This document shows positions 25,688 to 38,605 of a stretch of 64,000 bases of DNA, in pieces. This DNA is from Trogon surrucura (taxonomy: Eukaryota; Chordata; Aves; Trogoniformes; Trogonidae). The stretch's first letter is position 1. The number at the start of each line of letters is the position of its first letter. The translations under genes and the position numbers were made by a program. The stretch lies in the NCBI GenBank assembly GCA_020746105.1, contig CM036617.1, positions 135,435,845 to 135,499,844 of the forward strand. The letters run 5' to 3'. The notes beneath the pieces were generated by a model that made no database searches, was not told the DNA's origin, and saw only the letters and a program-made list of their open reading frames with translations.

Positions 25688-26575
25688 TTGAGCGTTTATG
25701 GGTGAGAATGAGGGGGAAGGCCAACAATGCAGATATCGGGCTGCGAGTTTGTTACAGACTGTCGGACCAGGATGAAGAGGCAGGTGAAATATTCTATAAG
25801 CATCTGTGAGAAGAAGTCTCATGATCACTAGCCCTTGTTCTCATGAGCTACTTCAATTTACTAGCTGTCTGCTGGGAACACAGTACAGCAGAGAGGAAAC
25901 AGTCCAGGAGATCTCTGGAGTGAGTGGAAGCGACGAACTTCCTGACACAACTGGTGAGTCAACTACGGAAGGTATGCACTGGAACTGCTGTTTGTGAAGG
26001 AAGAAGGACTTGGGGGTGATGTGACAGTTGGAGGCCGTCTTGGGCATAGCAATTACAGAATGCTAGTTTTTGATTCTTGGAGAAGTAAGGACGGGAGTCA
26101 GCAGAACTGCCACCTTAGACTTCTGGAAGGCAGCCTTTGGCCTCTTGAGGAAGCTTGTTGACAAAGTCCCTTGGGAGGCAGTCCTGAAGGGCAAAGGAGT
26201 CCAGGAAGGCTGGACATTCTTCAGGAAAGAAATACTGAAAGGCACAGGAATGGGCTGAAAGATAAGCTGGTGTGGAAGACTGGCCTGGCTGAAAAGAGAG
26301 CCTTGGCTGGAACTCGGGAACAAAAGGAGAGTTTATGGCCTTTGGAAGACTACAAGGATGTTGTGAGGTTATACACGGACAAAGTTAGAAGGCTCAAAGC
26401 CCCACAGAACTAGAACTTATTTTTGCCGCTGATGTAAAAAGACAATAAAAATGCTTCTATAAATACATTAACAACAAAAGGACGGCTAAGGAGAATTTTC
26501 ATCCTTTGTCGGATGCAGGGGAAACAGTGACAAAGGATGAGGAAAAAGCTGAGGTACTTAACACCTCAATAATGT

Positions 26576-27662
26576 AATTTACTTTCTCAACTCTAAACCT
26601 GGCCAAATACTGCATCTCAGTGAAGCTGAGATTTAGCCTTAATTTAGGCTTCCTTATTTTATGCACCAGTTATTCCTGTACAATAAGAAGAAAAGTATTT
26701 TTCCAGTCTTCTTGCAATGACAGATGATTGAAGTGCACACCTGCAATCTTCACAAAATCTAGAAAAGTGCAGAAATGTCTGAAACATTATTGCAACGGGA
26801 TAGTTCAAACACAGTTCAAGAAAAACAAACCAGCTGGTGCCCTTTTTCCTTCTCTTCTTTCACCCATTCACACAGGCATATGCATATACAATGAGTAGGG
26901 CTACGTGCTTTTTCAAAAACAACAAAAAAATAATCTATCCCTGTGTCTCTTTTGCACATGCACAAGCAATGTGTGTGCACATAATTAAAAAGTGAGATTA
27001 CATTTTCTGTTTCTACAGATTAACACAGATGACAGGAGATTGCCATTACAAAGCTCAATGAAATTTTTAGCTAAAGAGCTAAGAAAATTTCAATGCCTAA
27101 CCATTATTTCCTTTTGTTAGCATCTGCTTAACTAATCAATTGTAAATGGGCTGAAGAAAAGTTCCCTTTTCTAACTGCTCCACATTTTCTCCTCAGCCAA
27201 GGAAAGTCAGAAGATTCCAGCACCTTCAAAGAAAAACCAACAATAGTAAGTAACATCAGAATCATCAGTCTTAGTTCGTCAAAAGTTAAATGTTGAGACA
27301 TTTCTTTTTAAGAAGGAAAAAATATCCTGATTTTTCATTTTCTGCCCATACAATAAGACAAGAGCAAACCTGTTTTTTTTTAACTTTATCACCCTCCCCA
27401 AGTTCTTGCACCTAGAGCTGCTTTTAATATATTCTCTATATACAATTACTGATTAAAAGGAAGTTACATGATGTAAGTGATGTCCATTAACCTTTAAGAA
27501 CCTACAAAACTGAAAGTTATAGTGCAAGACTGCAAGGATGTTTTTCCTAGTCACCTTACTGTGATTTTTAAGAAATGATCAAAAGCTGGCTCTTCTGTGA
27601 AGTTACAATCCTTACAATCCCAAGTGTGTTCACAATGGTTTCAGTATCTGCATCTACAGCTC
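26576..27662. other. unique AT-rich DNA, nothing recognised
   Basis: About 1.1 kb with no repeat or coding signal seen. Confidence 0.5.
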
Positions 27663-27842
27663 TGTCCTGGTTTGAGCTAAACAGAACCAGTTCTGTTCAG
27701 TGATCCTTGCTTCTGAATTCAGTATCTAAAAGGCTGCAGTTAACAGAATGTTTTTGCAGACAGTGTCTGCTATCAGCAGTGGTAACACCTGATGCTTACA
27801 GTTACTGCTTGAGATTGGTATGCAGAAAGGCTCTTGCTTATA
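27663..27842 (+). mobile_element. partial ERV LTR (U3 start), truncated
   Basis: Begins TGTCCTGGTTTGAGCTAAAC and aligns over about 180 bp with the first 200 bp of the 57.6-58.4 kb solo LTR, read on that copy's minus strand. Shared blocks include CTAAAAGGCTGCA, ATGTTTTTGCAGACAGTGT, TAACACCTGATG and GCAGAAAGGCTCTTGCTTATA. It stops abruptly where an inverted CR1 tail begins, and the rest of the LTR is not found beyond that CR1. It is more diverged than the solo LTR. Confidence 0.85.
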
Positions 27843-28135
27843 GAATCATAGAATGTCTTAGGTTGGAAGGGACCTCAGAGATCATCTAATCCAACCTTCC
27901 TGCCATGGGCAGAGATATTCTTAACTAGACCAGGTTGCTCAAGGCCTCATCCAACCCAGCCTTGAACATCTCCAGGGAGGGGGCATCCACAACCTCTCTG
28001 GGCAGAGAGTCCAGAGTCTTGTCACCCTCATACTGAAGAATTTTTGCCTAAGATCCAATTTAAATCTCTTCTCCTTTAACTTAAACCCATTTCCCCTTGT
28101 CCTGTTGGTGGACACTCTTGGAAAAAGCAGGTTAG
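27841..28135 (-). mobile_element. CR1 LINE 3' end
   Basis: Begins TAGAATCATAGAATGTCTTAGG, then GTTGGAAGGGACCTCAGAGATC, and ends near GGTGGACACTCTTGG. This is a 295-bp antisense CR1 tail immediately downstream of the truncated LTR. Confidence 0.93.
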
Positions 28136-31100
28136 TAGTGCACTGCCACTACTTGGTAAAAAGGTTAATAGAAACAGGCTTAGTCTAGATTTCTCCTAAC
28201 AGCAATTGCTGCTGCCTAAGAAAAGAAGAGCCTTTCCCCTCTTACTATCAACAGAACAGGCCTTATGCATGATCAATGACTGAAGTACTTTGAAACTAGC
28301 CTCCAGAGGCTGCGCAACTCCAAGTAGGATCAGAAGCTACCAGGATGTGAAGTGATATCATATGGTAATGTGAAAGCATGAGGTAAATTGTCAGTCATAT
28401 TTTTTATTCCATCTTCAGTATCATAATTTATAGGATTCTACAATGGGAAAGCTGCCATACTAAATCAAATTTTACGTCTCCACCACGCCAGTAGCTTGCC
28501 TTTGACCATGTGTGAAAAACAGATAAATCCAAAGGAAGTCAAATAAGCAAAACACACCTGTAAAAGTTAATTTAAGAATGTCAACTAACTCCCTAGAGAT
28601 AAAGATCAGATTAAGTCACAAAGCAAGTGATATTTACTTTTCCTCTGATATCTGACCAATGGGTAGTCTTACTATAAGGAAGTCAAAATTGTCTTTGAAT
28701 TCTTTGGTGTTGATAACATCTTATAGCAGTGAGTTCCATAGCCAAAGCATGCACCATAGAGCAGCATTTGCAAATTTGGGGGGTTTCAAGTGTTTTGCAT
28801 GTTGATTTGCCACAGCCTGTGGAACAAGATGAAGAGAAACTACAGATTCCCTTCTCAATTAAGTTTTATTATTTTGCACTATGTTACAGTGTTATCTATT
28901 CATCTCATTTCCAGCAGCTTGAAAAACAAACCAGAAAGCTGATGATTAGGTTAATGCATACCAAAATGGTATCCCAGATTGTTTCCTGCTCTTTTCATGA
29001 CGTAGAGCTCTTTGGCTTTATTTGCTGATGCTCAAGGCAAATCAGAGGGCTCCTACAAGGAACTGGACAGTTTTATACTGAGGTCATGTGACTACCTCCC
29101 TGCTGAAGTGCATATATCAAAGCAGGCAGCTGCTAGCTTGAAAGCAGAGCAGAGCATCTATTTTCACATGGGAATTACTGTGCCGCTTGGCAGAATTCTG
29201 TTCTATATTTAGTGCGTGACATAAAGCACAGCAATGAACTCTGGAAGCTGAGTCTCCCTCCTCCCTGCATTACACTCAGGGGTGAAATGCCAGCAAAACG
29301 AAACCTGTCCTGTGCCAGGGAAGCGTGTGCTGAATAGGCATTCTCTCTGTCTTTCTTAGTCCTTCACTCCAATAAGGAAAGGCCGGGCTCAGCTTCATTA
29401 ATAATTAAAATTAGATAGGCATAAATTACGTTCATAGAAACTATGGAGAGGTTAAGCCAACCAAAGTGAGAAACAATCCACTAGCAATATACATTTCAAA
29501 ATGCCATACTCAGAAATACTACTCTGTGCAAATATACCACATGCCACTAATTAAGAATTCTATCTGTCTGAGTTACACACTTTGAAAAAGATTAAAACAA
29601 ATTTCTTTCTCAATTTTAAATTGGCACAAGCCAGAGACTCAAAAAATAAATCAGAAAAATTATGCTGCAGAAAGAATTCTCTTGCAAGAGCAGTGTACAA
29701 TCACTCAGTCTCCGAGCAGAATTATTTTTTTTCAAAGAAAAGAGACTTTTAGATTTTCTCATAATTTATTTTAAAAATCACATGCATCTCATAAAAATAT
29801 AGCATTAAGATTAGTATATTGCCAAGGAGCTTAGGCTTAAAATTCAATCTAGTAATAAAACTGACAGATTGAAGGAGAGGACAGAAATGAATTAAAGTGA
29901 ACTACAATAAAGGCAAATGGGAAACAATTCACAGTGATTATCCCTTTCTAATGCACAAAATCAGAACGGGGTTAACTGGCTTGGCAGCTGTTCCCAATGG
30001 AGAGACTTCCTTGGTCAGAATGGGCAGTAAATTGAATACTAAATTTATATGCCAAGATGATAATCTTCCCAAAATGGAAAACGGCACTGTGGTGCAGCTG
30101 ACGAGGTATGCTCGGAGAGTTTATTCATTTACTTATTTATTTATTTAAACATAAATCCGTTTATCCGGCTGTACTGTGTCTTTAAAGCTTAAGGCAAATG
30201 TGTGGCAAATTGTTTTACATTTCCTCTTTAGCCATCAAAAGGTGTATATAGGGCTTCTTGTTCTGATGGACTGCTCTTAGCTAACATAACCTGGGGCTGC
30301 AGGCTGACAGCTTAGTTTCCCAAATCCTGGAGCTGAGGTGCGTCAATAGGCACCCATGCCTGGAAACTTGAAAAATTCCTTAGACATGAAAATCAATTCA
30401 GCGGTGCAACTAAACTCACACTTATTTATTGTATGACTCCCTTTCTATTGCTTTTCCCCTTCAAAGCTATTTATGTATTACTCACTTTCCAGCCTTTGTG
30501 CTTCACCTTTCTTAATGAAATGTGGCAAAACCCCTGCATTAAGAAATTAATATTTTATTTTTCCTTGAGCAAGTCTCTCTTTCTTTAAATTAAGCTAACT
30601 CTATGCTTTGTAATGAGTAATGCCCGTGACTATGGAGTTACAATAACAACAAATTTAGAAAGGAGAGATTTATATATGCACAACTGAGAGGTCTATTCAG
30701 AACATGGAAGGCTTACTGAAAAAGAAATCTCTTTAACCTTTTAGTCAATTGAAACAGAATCAGGAAATCATTTTGATCAGGCTGCTGCAGAGAGACTAAA
30801 TTTAAGATGTATTCCACCCTATGGAGCTGAAGAAAATGGAAATAACAGCAATTTCTACCAAGGAAGTGGTATACAATGAATGTTGGAAAACTGCAAAGCC
30901 ATGATGACCTTGATCTGCGAGTGAAGGCATTCTGCCATTCTGCAAAATGAGGGGAGGAACTGAGGATTATCAGTTAATAACTGAGCTTGAATGCTTGGCA
31001 CATTTTGAGACATTTTTATCTTTTTTTAGAATGATAGGGGCATTTTTTCATAGATGACAGACAAGAAAAAAACTCAAGCAAACAAATCCTAAGCTAAGAA

Positions 31101-34100
31101 TCCAGGATGCGAAAACCACCCGAAGTATTAGGAGAAGGGTTGGGAGCAGGTGGTCTTTTGGTCATACTATATCTTCATTGTACATCCTGTGCTTCACAGC
31201 ACACAGTTACCTTTTAGCCAGAATTCAATTGCTCACCCAGCGTATCTTCCCAAGCAAACAGCCAAACTCTTCACTAATCCCACCACTTGCTCTGGTCACC
31301 AGGGAGGAGAAAGAGGGAGAAGGACATGGCAGACACCTCTGAACCACATCACTTCCTATCTCCTTACCCCACAGGTGTCTCATACCTATCTCAGCATGGT
31401 AGGTACTATTAATTTAAAAAAGGGATGGGTCGTGAGAGGAAAAAGCAGCTTTCAACCTTTCTATAAACAGCCTGTACAAGCCACTCCTTTCAACTTTGCC
31501 ACGGGATTGTCTTTCACTTCCCAAAGCCCATTTCTGGTGGTCTTGAGGTTAGCACTGATGTTTTACTGTATTTGTCGCTGTACTGTCACATGTGAAAAGC
31601 TACCAGCTGACTCTGACATTTCAGCTTCTCCTCTGTTTCCACTGTTGGAACAAGGCCACCCACACGGCTGCCCCATTTAACTGTCACAGTGGAAAACAGG
31701 CTGCTGAAGCACTTCATCTGATGTCTCCTGTCCTTCCAGGACTATAACGCTGCCGAACAACCAGAGACCACACTCCATGGTTTGCCAAGGCTCTGACTGC
31801 TTGTTCACCCACAAGAAGTGTAGCTTTATGTAACCAATGACTGTGGTTAAACCTTTTTAACAGCTCTATAGGCCACATCATCAATTTTGCCAAAATTCAG
31901 TCCAATGTATTTTGTTTTCTGCCACCAAACAGCTGCCTTTCAGTACAGATGCTTTAGAAGTGCTCCACCGTAGGGTTTAAATTACATCGGAATTACTCAC
32001 AATGAGAAGCAACGATGTGAAGAAAAACACACGCTTCTATGAAGTAAAAGGGACATGCTATAACAAAGAGCGCTTTCCTAGTTAAATTCCTGTGAATTAA
32101 CAATGATCCTCTCAAATGTTTAGATACACATCCAAACATTAGATTGCACACAGATGTTATCGGCAAGAAATGGAGAATCGTTCCTGCAGAGAATTGGAAT
32201 TGCAGCAGAGCCTAGCCCAGAAGAAAATGTAGAGCGAGACCAACTGCTGCTCTCCCCTCCTGACGTGTTCACATATTTAGAGTTTGCCTGCAATACAGAA
32301 TACAGTTTGTGCATAAACCAGACTTTATCCACATGCTTATATCCATCATTTTACACTTAAAATCACACTAGACATATGAACACATATTCACTGTGCACAA
32401 AGCCCTTTCTTTTATGCAAACAACCTTGCTTTCTTTTAAAAAAATAAGGAGTTTTCTACCTGATCCTTTTTCCATTAATTTTGATTAAGAAGGTGGTACT
32501 AATGATGTGATAAGCAATTTTGAAAGAAAATGTTATAGTCCTCACAACCCAGTAACCACTGCTCCGTTCACAGTTTTTCAAATGAAAAGACAACCAGAGG
32601 CTGAAATGAAAATAGTGTATTTAAACAATCAAACCAATTAATCCAGCAGTGAGGATGCTGGATGTAAATATAGTGCATGGTGGCATTTATTTTCTTATTA
32701 AGCTTTATACAAGGGCACAAAAAAATTATGTGTGTCGATGTTTCCAGTTAGGAAATGAAATCTAAAGGCATGCCAGCTAAATGCAAACTCTATTATTTCC
32801 TGGAGAAGCAATTTCAAGAAAACAATGGAAAAAAGAAAAATGTCAACCCATTCTTTTCCCATCTTCTCAGCCTCTTCCCAACACCCTTTCTCTTCTTCCT
32901 TATATTTTGCTTCCTCTTTTCAACCACTGTTTATGGTTCTTATGGTTTTAAACCACTGTCAATGGTTCTTGGAGAGGGCAGAGGAGATTTCAAGTTCCAC
33001 GTCAAGGAGAGGGAAGGGAACTGCCGTCAACTCTACGCTGGACAGAAAGGCAGGTGTGGCTACATCATTCCTCCCTTGTGTCCCTCATCACAGACTTGGA
33101 GTTCCTTTTGAGAGCTACTGAATATACCCGTGCTCTTGCCATAGTTACAGTCAGTGCCCTTTAGCTACATTTATGCATCAGAGTTAGGCAAACGTGGTAC
33201 AACAGCTGCACTGGCAGAATAATCAGAACGTGCACATTGTCACTGTTTAGCAAGGCTGAAACAAAACTACCTAGGACTACCAGCGCTGAGGCAGAGTTCT
33301 ACATGCATCCTGAATCATGAAAACTATTTCATTCTGAAGTGTGGGATATTTTCTCTTATGCTTTATGTTCTCTGTAGGGCAAAGCAGTAATGGCTTTTCC
33401 CCAAAAGGGAAGTTTTGCAGCCAAATAAGACCTGAATTATACTGCTCCCTCGCCAACTCTTTTGCTTCGCCCTCCCCCCGTGCATTGTCTTTCCTCTAAT
33501 CAGAATCCCGTGCTTATTCTGGGAGGAACTAGATAATTTTTCATGGTATCTTTCATTTTGAGACACTGAAGTTGAAACATATTGCAACAATGAAGCCAAG
33601 CAAAAACCACTGTAAGAAAAAGCAGTGTGATACTTTCTGCAATTACTAGAGGAAGAATTAAAAACGTTTAATTCTGCTCTACAAACTTATAAATAATACA
33701 TCTTAAAGTTATCATAAAGTGGGTGAATAAAGTATAAGGCTTTTTTCAGACACACAAGATGGATTTGTTTCTACCCCATCACTTTAATTTAATTTCTCAT
33801 AAAAAGTTATTAATACAGAAAGCAAGCTTCACTTATATCACACAGTGCTACTTATTTTATGGTACCCACTTCTACAATAGGGACTTGACAATGCTACTGA
33901 GAAGGAGTACCACCCTCAATGCAATTGCGCCCATTTGTAGTACCCCCTTTAGTTACACAGGATTCACTGGAAATCAGGTAGAGTTCCTACAAAAATTCTT
34001 TGCACTATGACAAGCTATGACAATTATGTAATTCTAATCACACAGATTTGCGGGAAGTCTTGTCTAATTTCCTTGGTTGTATTTAATATAAGGTTCTTTT

Positions 34101-34140
34101 GTCAAAGCCTAGTGAATTACTTTGTATTTTCCGTATGTAA
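28136..34140. other. long repeat-poor AT-rich stretch, no gene seen
   Basis: Six kilobases with no recognisable transposon, the longest such interval here. An open frame of 176 codons lies at 31150-31680 (plus) but shows no family motif. AT-rich homeodomain-type cores (TAATTA, TTAATTAA-like) cluster near 29395-29600, and a TTTA repeat lies at 30127-30146. Cis-regulatory content is possible but not shown by the sequence alone. Confidence 0.5.
30127..30146. repeat. short TTTA microsatellite
   Basis: Four to five consecutive TTTA-type units (TTTACTTATTTATTTATTTA). Simple sequence with no evident role. Confidence 0.75.
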
Positions 34141-35222
34141 ATCACAGAATCACAGAATGTTAGAGGTTGGAAGGGACCTTAAAGATCATCTAGTCCAACC
34201 CCCCTGCCAGAGCAGGACCACCTACAGTAGAGCGCACAGGAACGCGTCCAGGCGGGTTTTGAATGTCTCAAGAGAAGGAGATTCCACAACCTCCCTGGGC
34301 AGCCTGTTCCAGTGCTCGGTCACCCTTACAGTAAAAAAGTTTTTCCTCATATTTTTCTGGAACCTCCTGTGTTCCAGCTTCCACCCATTGCCCCTTGTCC
34401 TGTCAGTGGACGCCGCTGAAAAGAGCCTGGCTCCATCCTCCTGACATTCCCCCTTGACATATTTATAAACATTGATGAGGTCACCCCTCAGCCTCCTCTT
34501 CTCCAAGCTAAAGAGATCCAGCTCCTTCAGCCTTTCCTCATAAGGGAGATGCTCCACTCCCTTCACCATCTTTGTGGCTCTACGCTGGACTCTCTCAAGC
34601 AGCTCCCTGTCCTTCTTGAACTGAGGGGCCCAGAACTGGACACAATATTCCAGATGTGGCCTCACCAGGGCAGAGTAGAGGGGCAGGAGGACCTCTCTTG
34701 ACCTACTTGCTACTCCCCTTCTAATACACCCCAGGATGCCATTGGCCTTCTTGGCCACGAGGGCACATTGCTGGCTCATGGTCATCCTGCTGTCCACTAG
34801 AACCCCCAGGTCCCTTTCCCCTGCACTGCTCTCCAGCAGGGCAGTCCCCAACCTATATTGGTACATGGGGTTATTTTTTCCCAAGTGCAAAACTCTACAC
34901 TTGCCCTTATTAAACTTCATAAGATTTCTCCCCGCCCAGCCCTCCAGCCTGTCTAGGTCTCTCTGAATGGCTGCACAGCCTTCTGGTGTGTCAACCACTC
35001 CCCCCAACTTCGTATCATCAGCAAACTTGCTGACAACATTCTCTAATCCCTCATCCAGATCATTGATGAATATATTAAACAGCACCGGCCCAAGCACTGA
35101 CCCCTGAGGGACCCCACTAGACACAGGCAACCAGCCAGACTCATCCCCATTGACCACAACCCTCTGGCTTCTTCTCTTCAACCAGTTCTCGACCCACCTC
35201 ACTACTTGGTCATACACAGTAG
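34141..35222 (-). mobile_element. young-looking CR1 LINE, 1.1 kb, 5'-truncated
   Basis: The plus strand begins with tandem tail octamers (ATCACAGAATCACAGAATG) and then the inverted 3' UTR and ORF2. The reading frame is open from the truncation point, just upstream of the [11 protein letters not shown] motif, to the natural ORF2 stop. Over about 176 bp of its 3' end it differs from the copy at 41.6 kb at only five positions, so the two belong to the same recently active subfamily. Confidence 0.95.
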
Positions 35223-35229
35223 AAGCCAC
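34222..35229 (-). CDS. CR1 ORF2 C-terminal half, open frame
   Basis: 335 codons without interruption. The first residues (to about 6) probably come from flanking DNA or the junction; from about residue 9 on ([20 protein letters not shown]) it is CR1 reverse transcriptase. It has [11 protein letters not shown] at 38-48 and the catalytic FADD at 69-72 (motif C), then the thumb and CR1-specific C-terminal region with [29 protein letters not shown] and [14 protein letters not shown]. Motif A (the first catalytic Asp) and the whole endonuclease are missing, so the product could not be an active enzyme. The start codon is not the native one, and no promoter is evident. The open frame reflects a recent insertion rather than selection. 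Confidence 0.85.
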   Translation of the reverse strand: MASTVYDQVVRWVENWLKRRSQRVVVNGDESGWLPVSSGVPQGSVLGPVLFNIFINDLDEGLENVVSKFADDTKLGGVVDTPEGCAAIQRDLDRLEGWAGRNLMKFNKGKCRVLHLGKNNPMYQYRLGTALLESSAGERDLGVLVDSRMTMSQQCALVAKKANGILGCIRRGVASRSREVLLPLYSALVRPHLEYCVQFWAPQFKKDRELLERVQRRATKMVKGVEHLPYEERLKELDLFSLEKRRLRGDLINVYKYVKGECQEDGARLFSAASTDRTRGNGWKLEHRRFQKNMRKNFFTVRVTEHWNRLPREVVESPSLETFKTRLDAFLCALL

Positions 35230-36093
35230 TTTTGTAGAGACAGAAATTTTTAGGTTGTTTTCCTGTATGGAAATATCATTGGAAATGATATAGCAACTAG
35301 CAAAAAACCCTCACACCCTCAAAGCCACAGTCTGAAACCTTACCACTATGAATGCCTTTTACACATAGATGATGTTAAATGAGAACTTCCCGTACCAGTA
35401 GGACGAAAGGGGCAAACCACCTAGAAAGTTACTGCATACTGTGATGAGTCATTTAAAAAATATCTGCCACAAATATATAAATATAAAAAAATCTTTTATG
35501 ATCCTATATAAATACATTCGATATGCTCCTCACTCATCAGTATTTTCTATCACCACTGTATGGCACCAAAAGCTACAAAAAATGAAGCTGCAAAAAAAAT
35601 AAAAGCAAAACCAAGATGACAAACTACTGAGAGTTATTAAGAAGGAATAAACAGCTCATATTGAAACTGTAATTTTTATAGCTAATTATCTGCTCAAGTT
35701 TGGAATTCCAACCTCCAAAGAACACATCTACAGTTCATAAGCAGGATTAAAAATATTTTTGCAAAATTCATAGCTGTCACAGATGGCAATGGTTATACTG
35801 TTCAGCACAACTGCAACAGCTGGCTCTGTGAACTACAACCAGCTGGATGGAATCCACCTTCAAGGCAAGCAGTAAAATACAGACAACCATATTAACTCTA
35901 CTACTTTCATATGCAAGAATCAGAAAGAATGTGGAGGAAAACATAAATCAGAACAAAATAAAACTGAACTAATTCAACATCTATCTTCTGAAGAGCTTCA
36001 GTCTATCATCTCAAAAGTACACCTTAAAATAATACTGATAGAGAAAAGAGAAACACACTTGTGCTGGACATACAGCACTAGTGCATTCCACTA
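35223..36093. other. unique AT-rich spacer between two CR1 copies
   Basis: About 870 bp of AT-rich DNA (for example an ATATAAATATAAA run near 35474). I see no CR1 sequence here and no gene. Confidence 0.5.
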
Positions 36094-38605
36094 TCATAGA
36101 ATCATAGAATCATAGAATGTTAGGGATTGGAAGGGACCTCGAAAGATCATCAAGTCCAATCCCCCTGCCAGAGCAGGAATGCCTAGACTATGCTACACAG
36201 GAACGTGTCCAGGCAGGTCTTGAATGCCTCCAGAGAAGGAGACTCCACAACCTCTCTGGGCAGCCTGTTCCAGTTCTCCGTCACCCTCACTGAGAAGAAG
36301 TTTCTTCTCGAGTTTAAGCAGAACCTCTTATGTTCCAGTTTCAGCCCATTACCCCTTGTCCTATCAGTGGTTGTCACCGAGAAGAGCCTGGCTCCATCCT
36401 TCTGACACTCACCCTTGATATATTTGTAAACATTAATGAGGTCACCCCTCAGCCTCCTCTTCTCCAAACTAAAGAGCCCCAGCTCCCTCAGCCTTTTCTC
36501 ATAAGGGAGATGCTCCACTCCCTTAATCATCCTAGTTGCCCTGTGCTGGACTCTCTCCAGCACTTCCCTGTCTTTCTTGAACTGAGGGGCCCAGAACTGG
36601 ACACAATATTCCAGATGGGGTCTCACCAGGGCAGAGTAGAGGGGAAGGAGAACCTCTCTCGACCTACTAACCACCTCCCTTCTAATACACCCCAGGATGC
36701 CATTGGCCTTCCTGGCCACAAGGGCACACTGCTGGCTCATGGTCATCCTGCTGTCCACCAAGACTCCCAGGTCCCTTTCCCCTACACTACTCTCTAATAA
36801 GTCATTCCCCAACTTATACTGGAACCCGGGGTTGTTCCTACCCAGATGCAAGACTCTACATTTACCCTTGTTATATTTCATTAAATTTTTCCCCGCCCAA
36901 CCCTCCAGCCTGTCCAGGTCTCGCTGTATGGCAGCACAGCCTTCTGGTGTGTCAGCCACTCCTCCCAGCTTGGTGTCATCAGCAAACTTGCTGATAGTAC
37001 TCTCTAGTCCCTCATCCAAGTCATCGATGAATATATTGAATAATACTGGTCCCAGTACCGACCCTTGAGGCACTCCACTGGATACAGGTCTCCAACCAGA
37101 CTCCGCCCCATTGACCACAACTCTTTGTCTTCTTCCCCTTAGCCAGTTTGCAGTCCACCTCACTACCCGAGAGTCTAGACCACACTTCCTCAGTTTAGCA
37201 GCAAGGATGCTGTGGGAGACTGTGTCAAATGCTTTACTGAAGTCAAGGTAGACCACATCCACTGCTCTGCCATCATCTATCCACCTTGTTATATCCTCAT
37301 AAAAGGCTATGAGGTTAGTCAAGCACGACTTCCCTTTGGTGAAGCCATGTTGACTGTCTCTAATGACCCTCTTATCCCTGATATGCCTTGAGATGGCACC
37401 AAGGATAAGTTGTTCCATCACTTTCCCAGGGATGGAGGTGAGGCTGACCGGTCTATAGTTACCCGGGTCCTCCTTCTTGCCCTTTTTGAAGACTGGAGTG
37501 ACATTTGCTTCCCTCCAGTCCTCAGGCACCTCTCCCGTCTCCCAAGACTTGGCAAAGATGATGGAGAGTGGTCTAGCAATGACATCAGCCAGCTCCCTCA
37601 GCACCCGTGGATGCATCCCATCTGGACCCATGGATTTATGGATGTCCAGATTGCTTAATTGGTCCCTAACCCAGTCCTCATCGACTAAAGCAAACTCCTC
37701 CACTGCCCTGACTTCCTCTGGGGCCTCAGGGGAACGGGGCTCCTCAGGACAGCCTCCGGCAGAGTAGACAGAGGCAAAGAAGGCATTCAGTAACTCTGCC
37801 TTCTCTGTATCTTCTGTCACCAAGGCACCCACCTCATTCATCAGTGGGCCTACATTGCCTCTGGTGTTAGTTTTATCTGCCACGTATTTGAAAAAGCTCT
37901 TCCTGTTGTCCTTGACCCCTCTCGCCAGGTTCAATTCAAGGGAGGCATTTGCTTTCCTAGTTGCCTCCCTACATCCTCGGACAACAGCCTTATATTCTTC
38001 CCAAGTGGCCAGCCCTGCCTTCCAAGATCTGTAAATTCTCCTCTTGCCCTTGAGCTTACCCAGCAGATCCCTGTTTAGCCACGCAGGTCTCCTGGCTCCC
38101 TTCCTTGACTTCCTACGTGTCGGGATGCTCTGATCTTGAGCATGGTAGAAGCAGTCCCTGAACGCTAACCAACTATCTTGGGCCCCTTTACCTTCAAACA
38201 GCCTTGCCCATGGGATTTTCTCGAGTAATTGCTTGAAAAATCCAAAGTTTGCCTTGGCAAAGTCCAGGGTTGCAATTCTGCTTGCTATTTTGTTTCTGCT
38301 ACATGAGATCCTGAACTCCACAATTTCATGGTCACTGCAGCCAAGGCAGCCCTCAACCTTTACTGCTTCAACCAGATCCTCCTTGTTAGCGAGGATGAGG
38401 TCCAGCAGTGCTCCTCTCCTAGTCGGCTCCTCCACCATTTGCATCAGAAAATTATCATCGATGCACTGGAGGAACCTCCTGGACTGTGGCTGACTGGCTG
38501 AGTTGTCCTTCCAGCAAATATCAGGGAAGTTAAAATCCCCCACGACAACCAGGGCCTGTGATTGTGAGACAGCTCTCAGATGCCTGTAGAAGGCCTCATC
38601 AACTA
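36094..38605 (-). mobile_element. CR1 LINE, 2.5 kb, near-intact ORF2
   Basis: The tail lies at 36094-36120 with three tandem TCATAGAA-type units on the plus strand, followed by the inverted 3' UTR, the ORF2 stop and a continuous ORF2 reaching into the endonuclease. The 5' truncation is at about 38605, where VDEAFYRHL begins; the preceding codons are not CR1-like. ORF1 and the 5' UTR are absent, so this copy cannot move by itself. It is the longest and best-preserved CR1 here. Confidence 0.96.

Larger units (their letters stand above)
25130..26575 (+). mobile_element. CR1 LINE 5' half of ORF2, interrupted
   Basis: In contrast to the usual 3' pieces, this copy holds the start of ORF2: THLKCIYTSAHSMGNKQEEL near 25280-25340 and CDIVVIMET near 25355-25387, the N-terminal catalytic Asn and Glu region of AP-type endonucleases. 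After an inverted CR1 insertion (25524-25687), the same element continues with ERLWVRMRGKAN near 25690-25725, a YRLSDQDEEAGEIFYKHL segment, a TLDFWKAAFGLLRKLV segment near 26115, and KAEVLNT near 26550, where it stops. It is frameshifted and lacks the whole RT and 3' end, so it was cut by deletion rather than by normal 5' truncation. Confidence 0.88.

Noticed and set aside
36330..36797. Plus-strand open frames of 120-155 codons across the 34-38 kb CR1 copies.
   Set aside because: They are antisense shadows of the intact CR1 ORF2.
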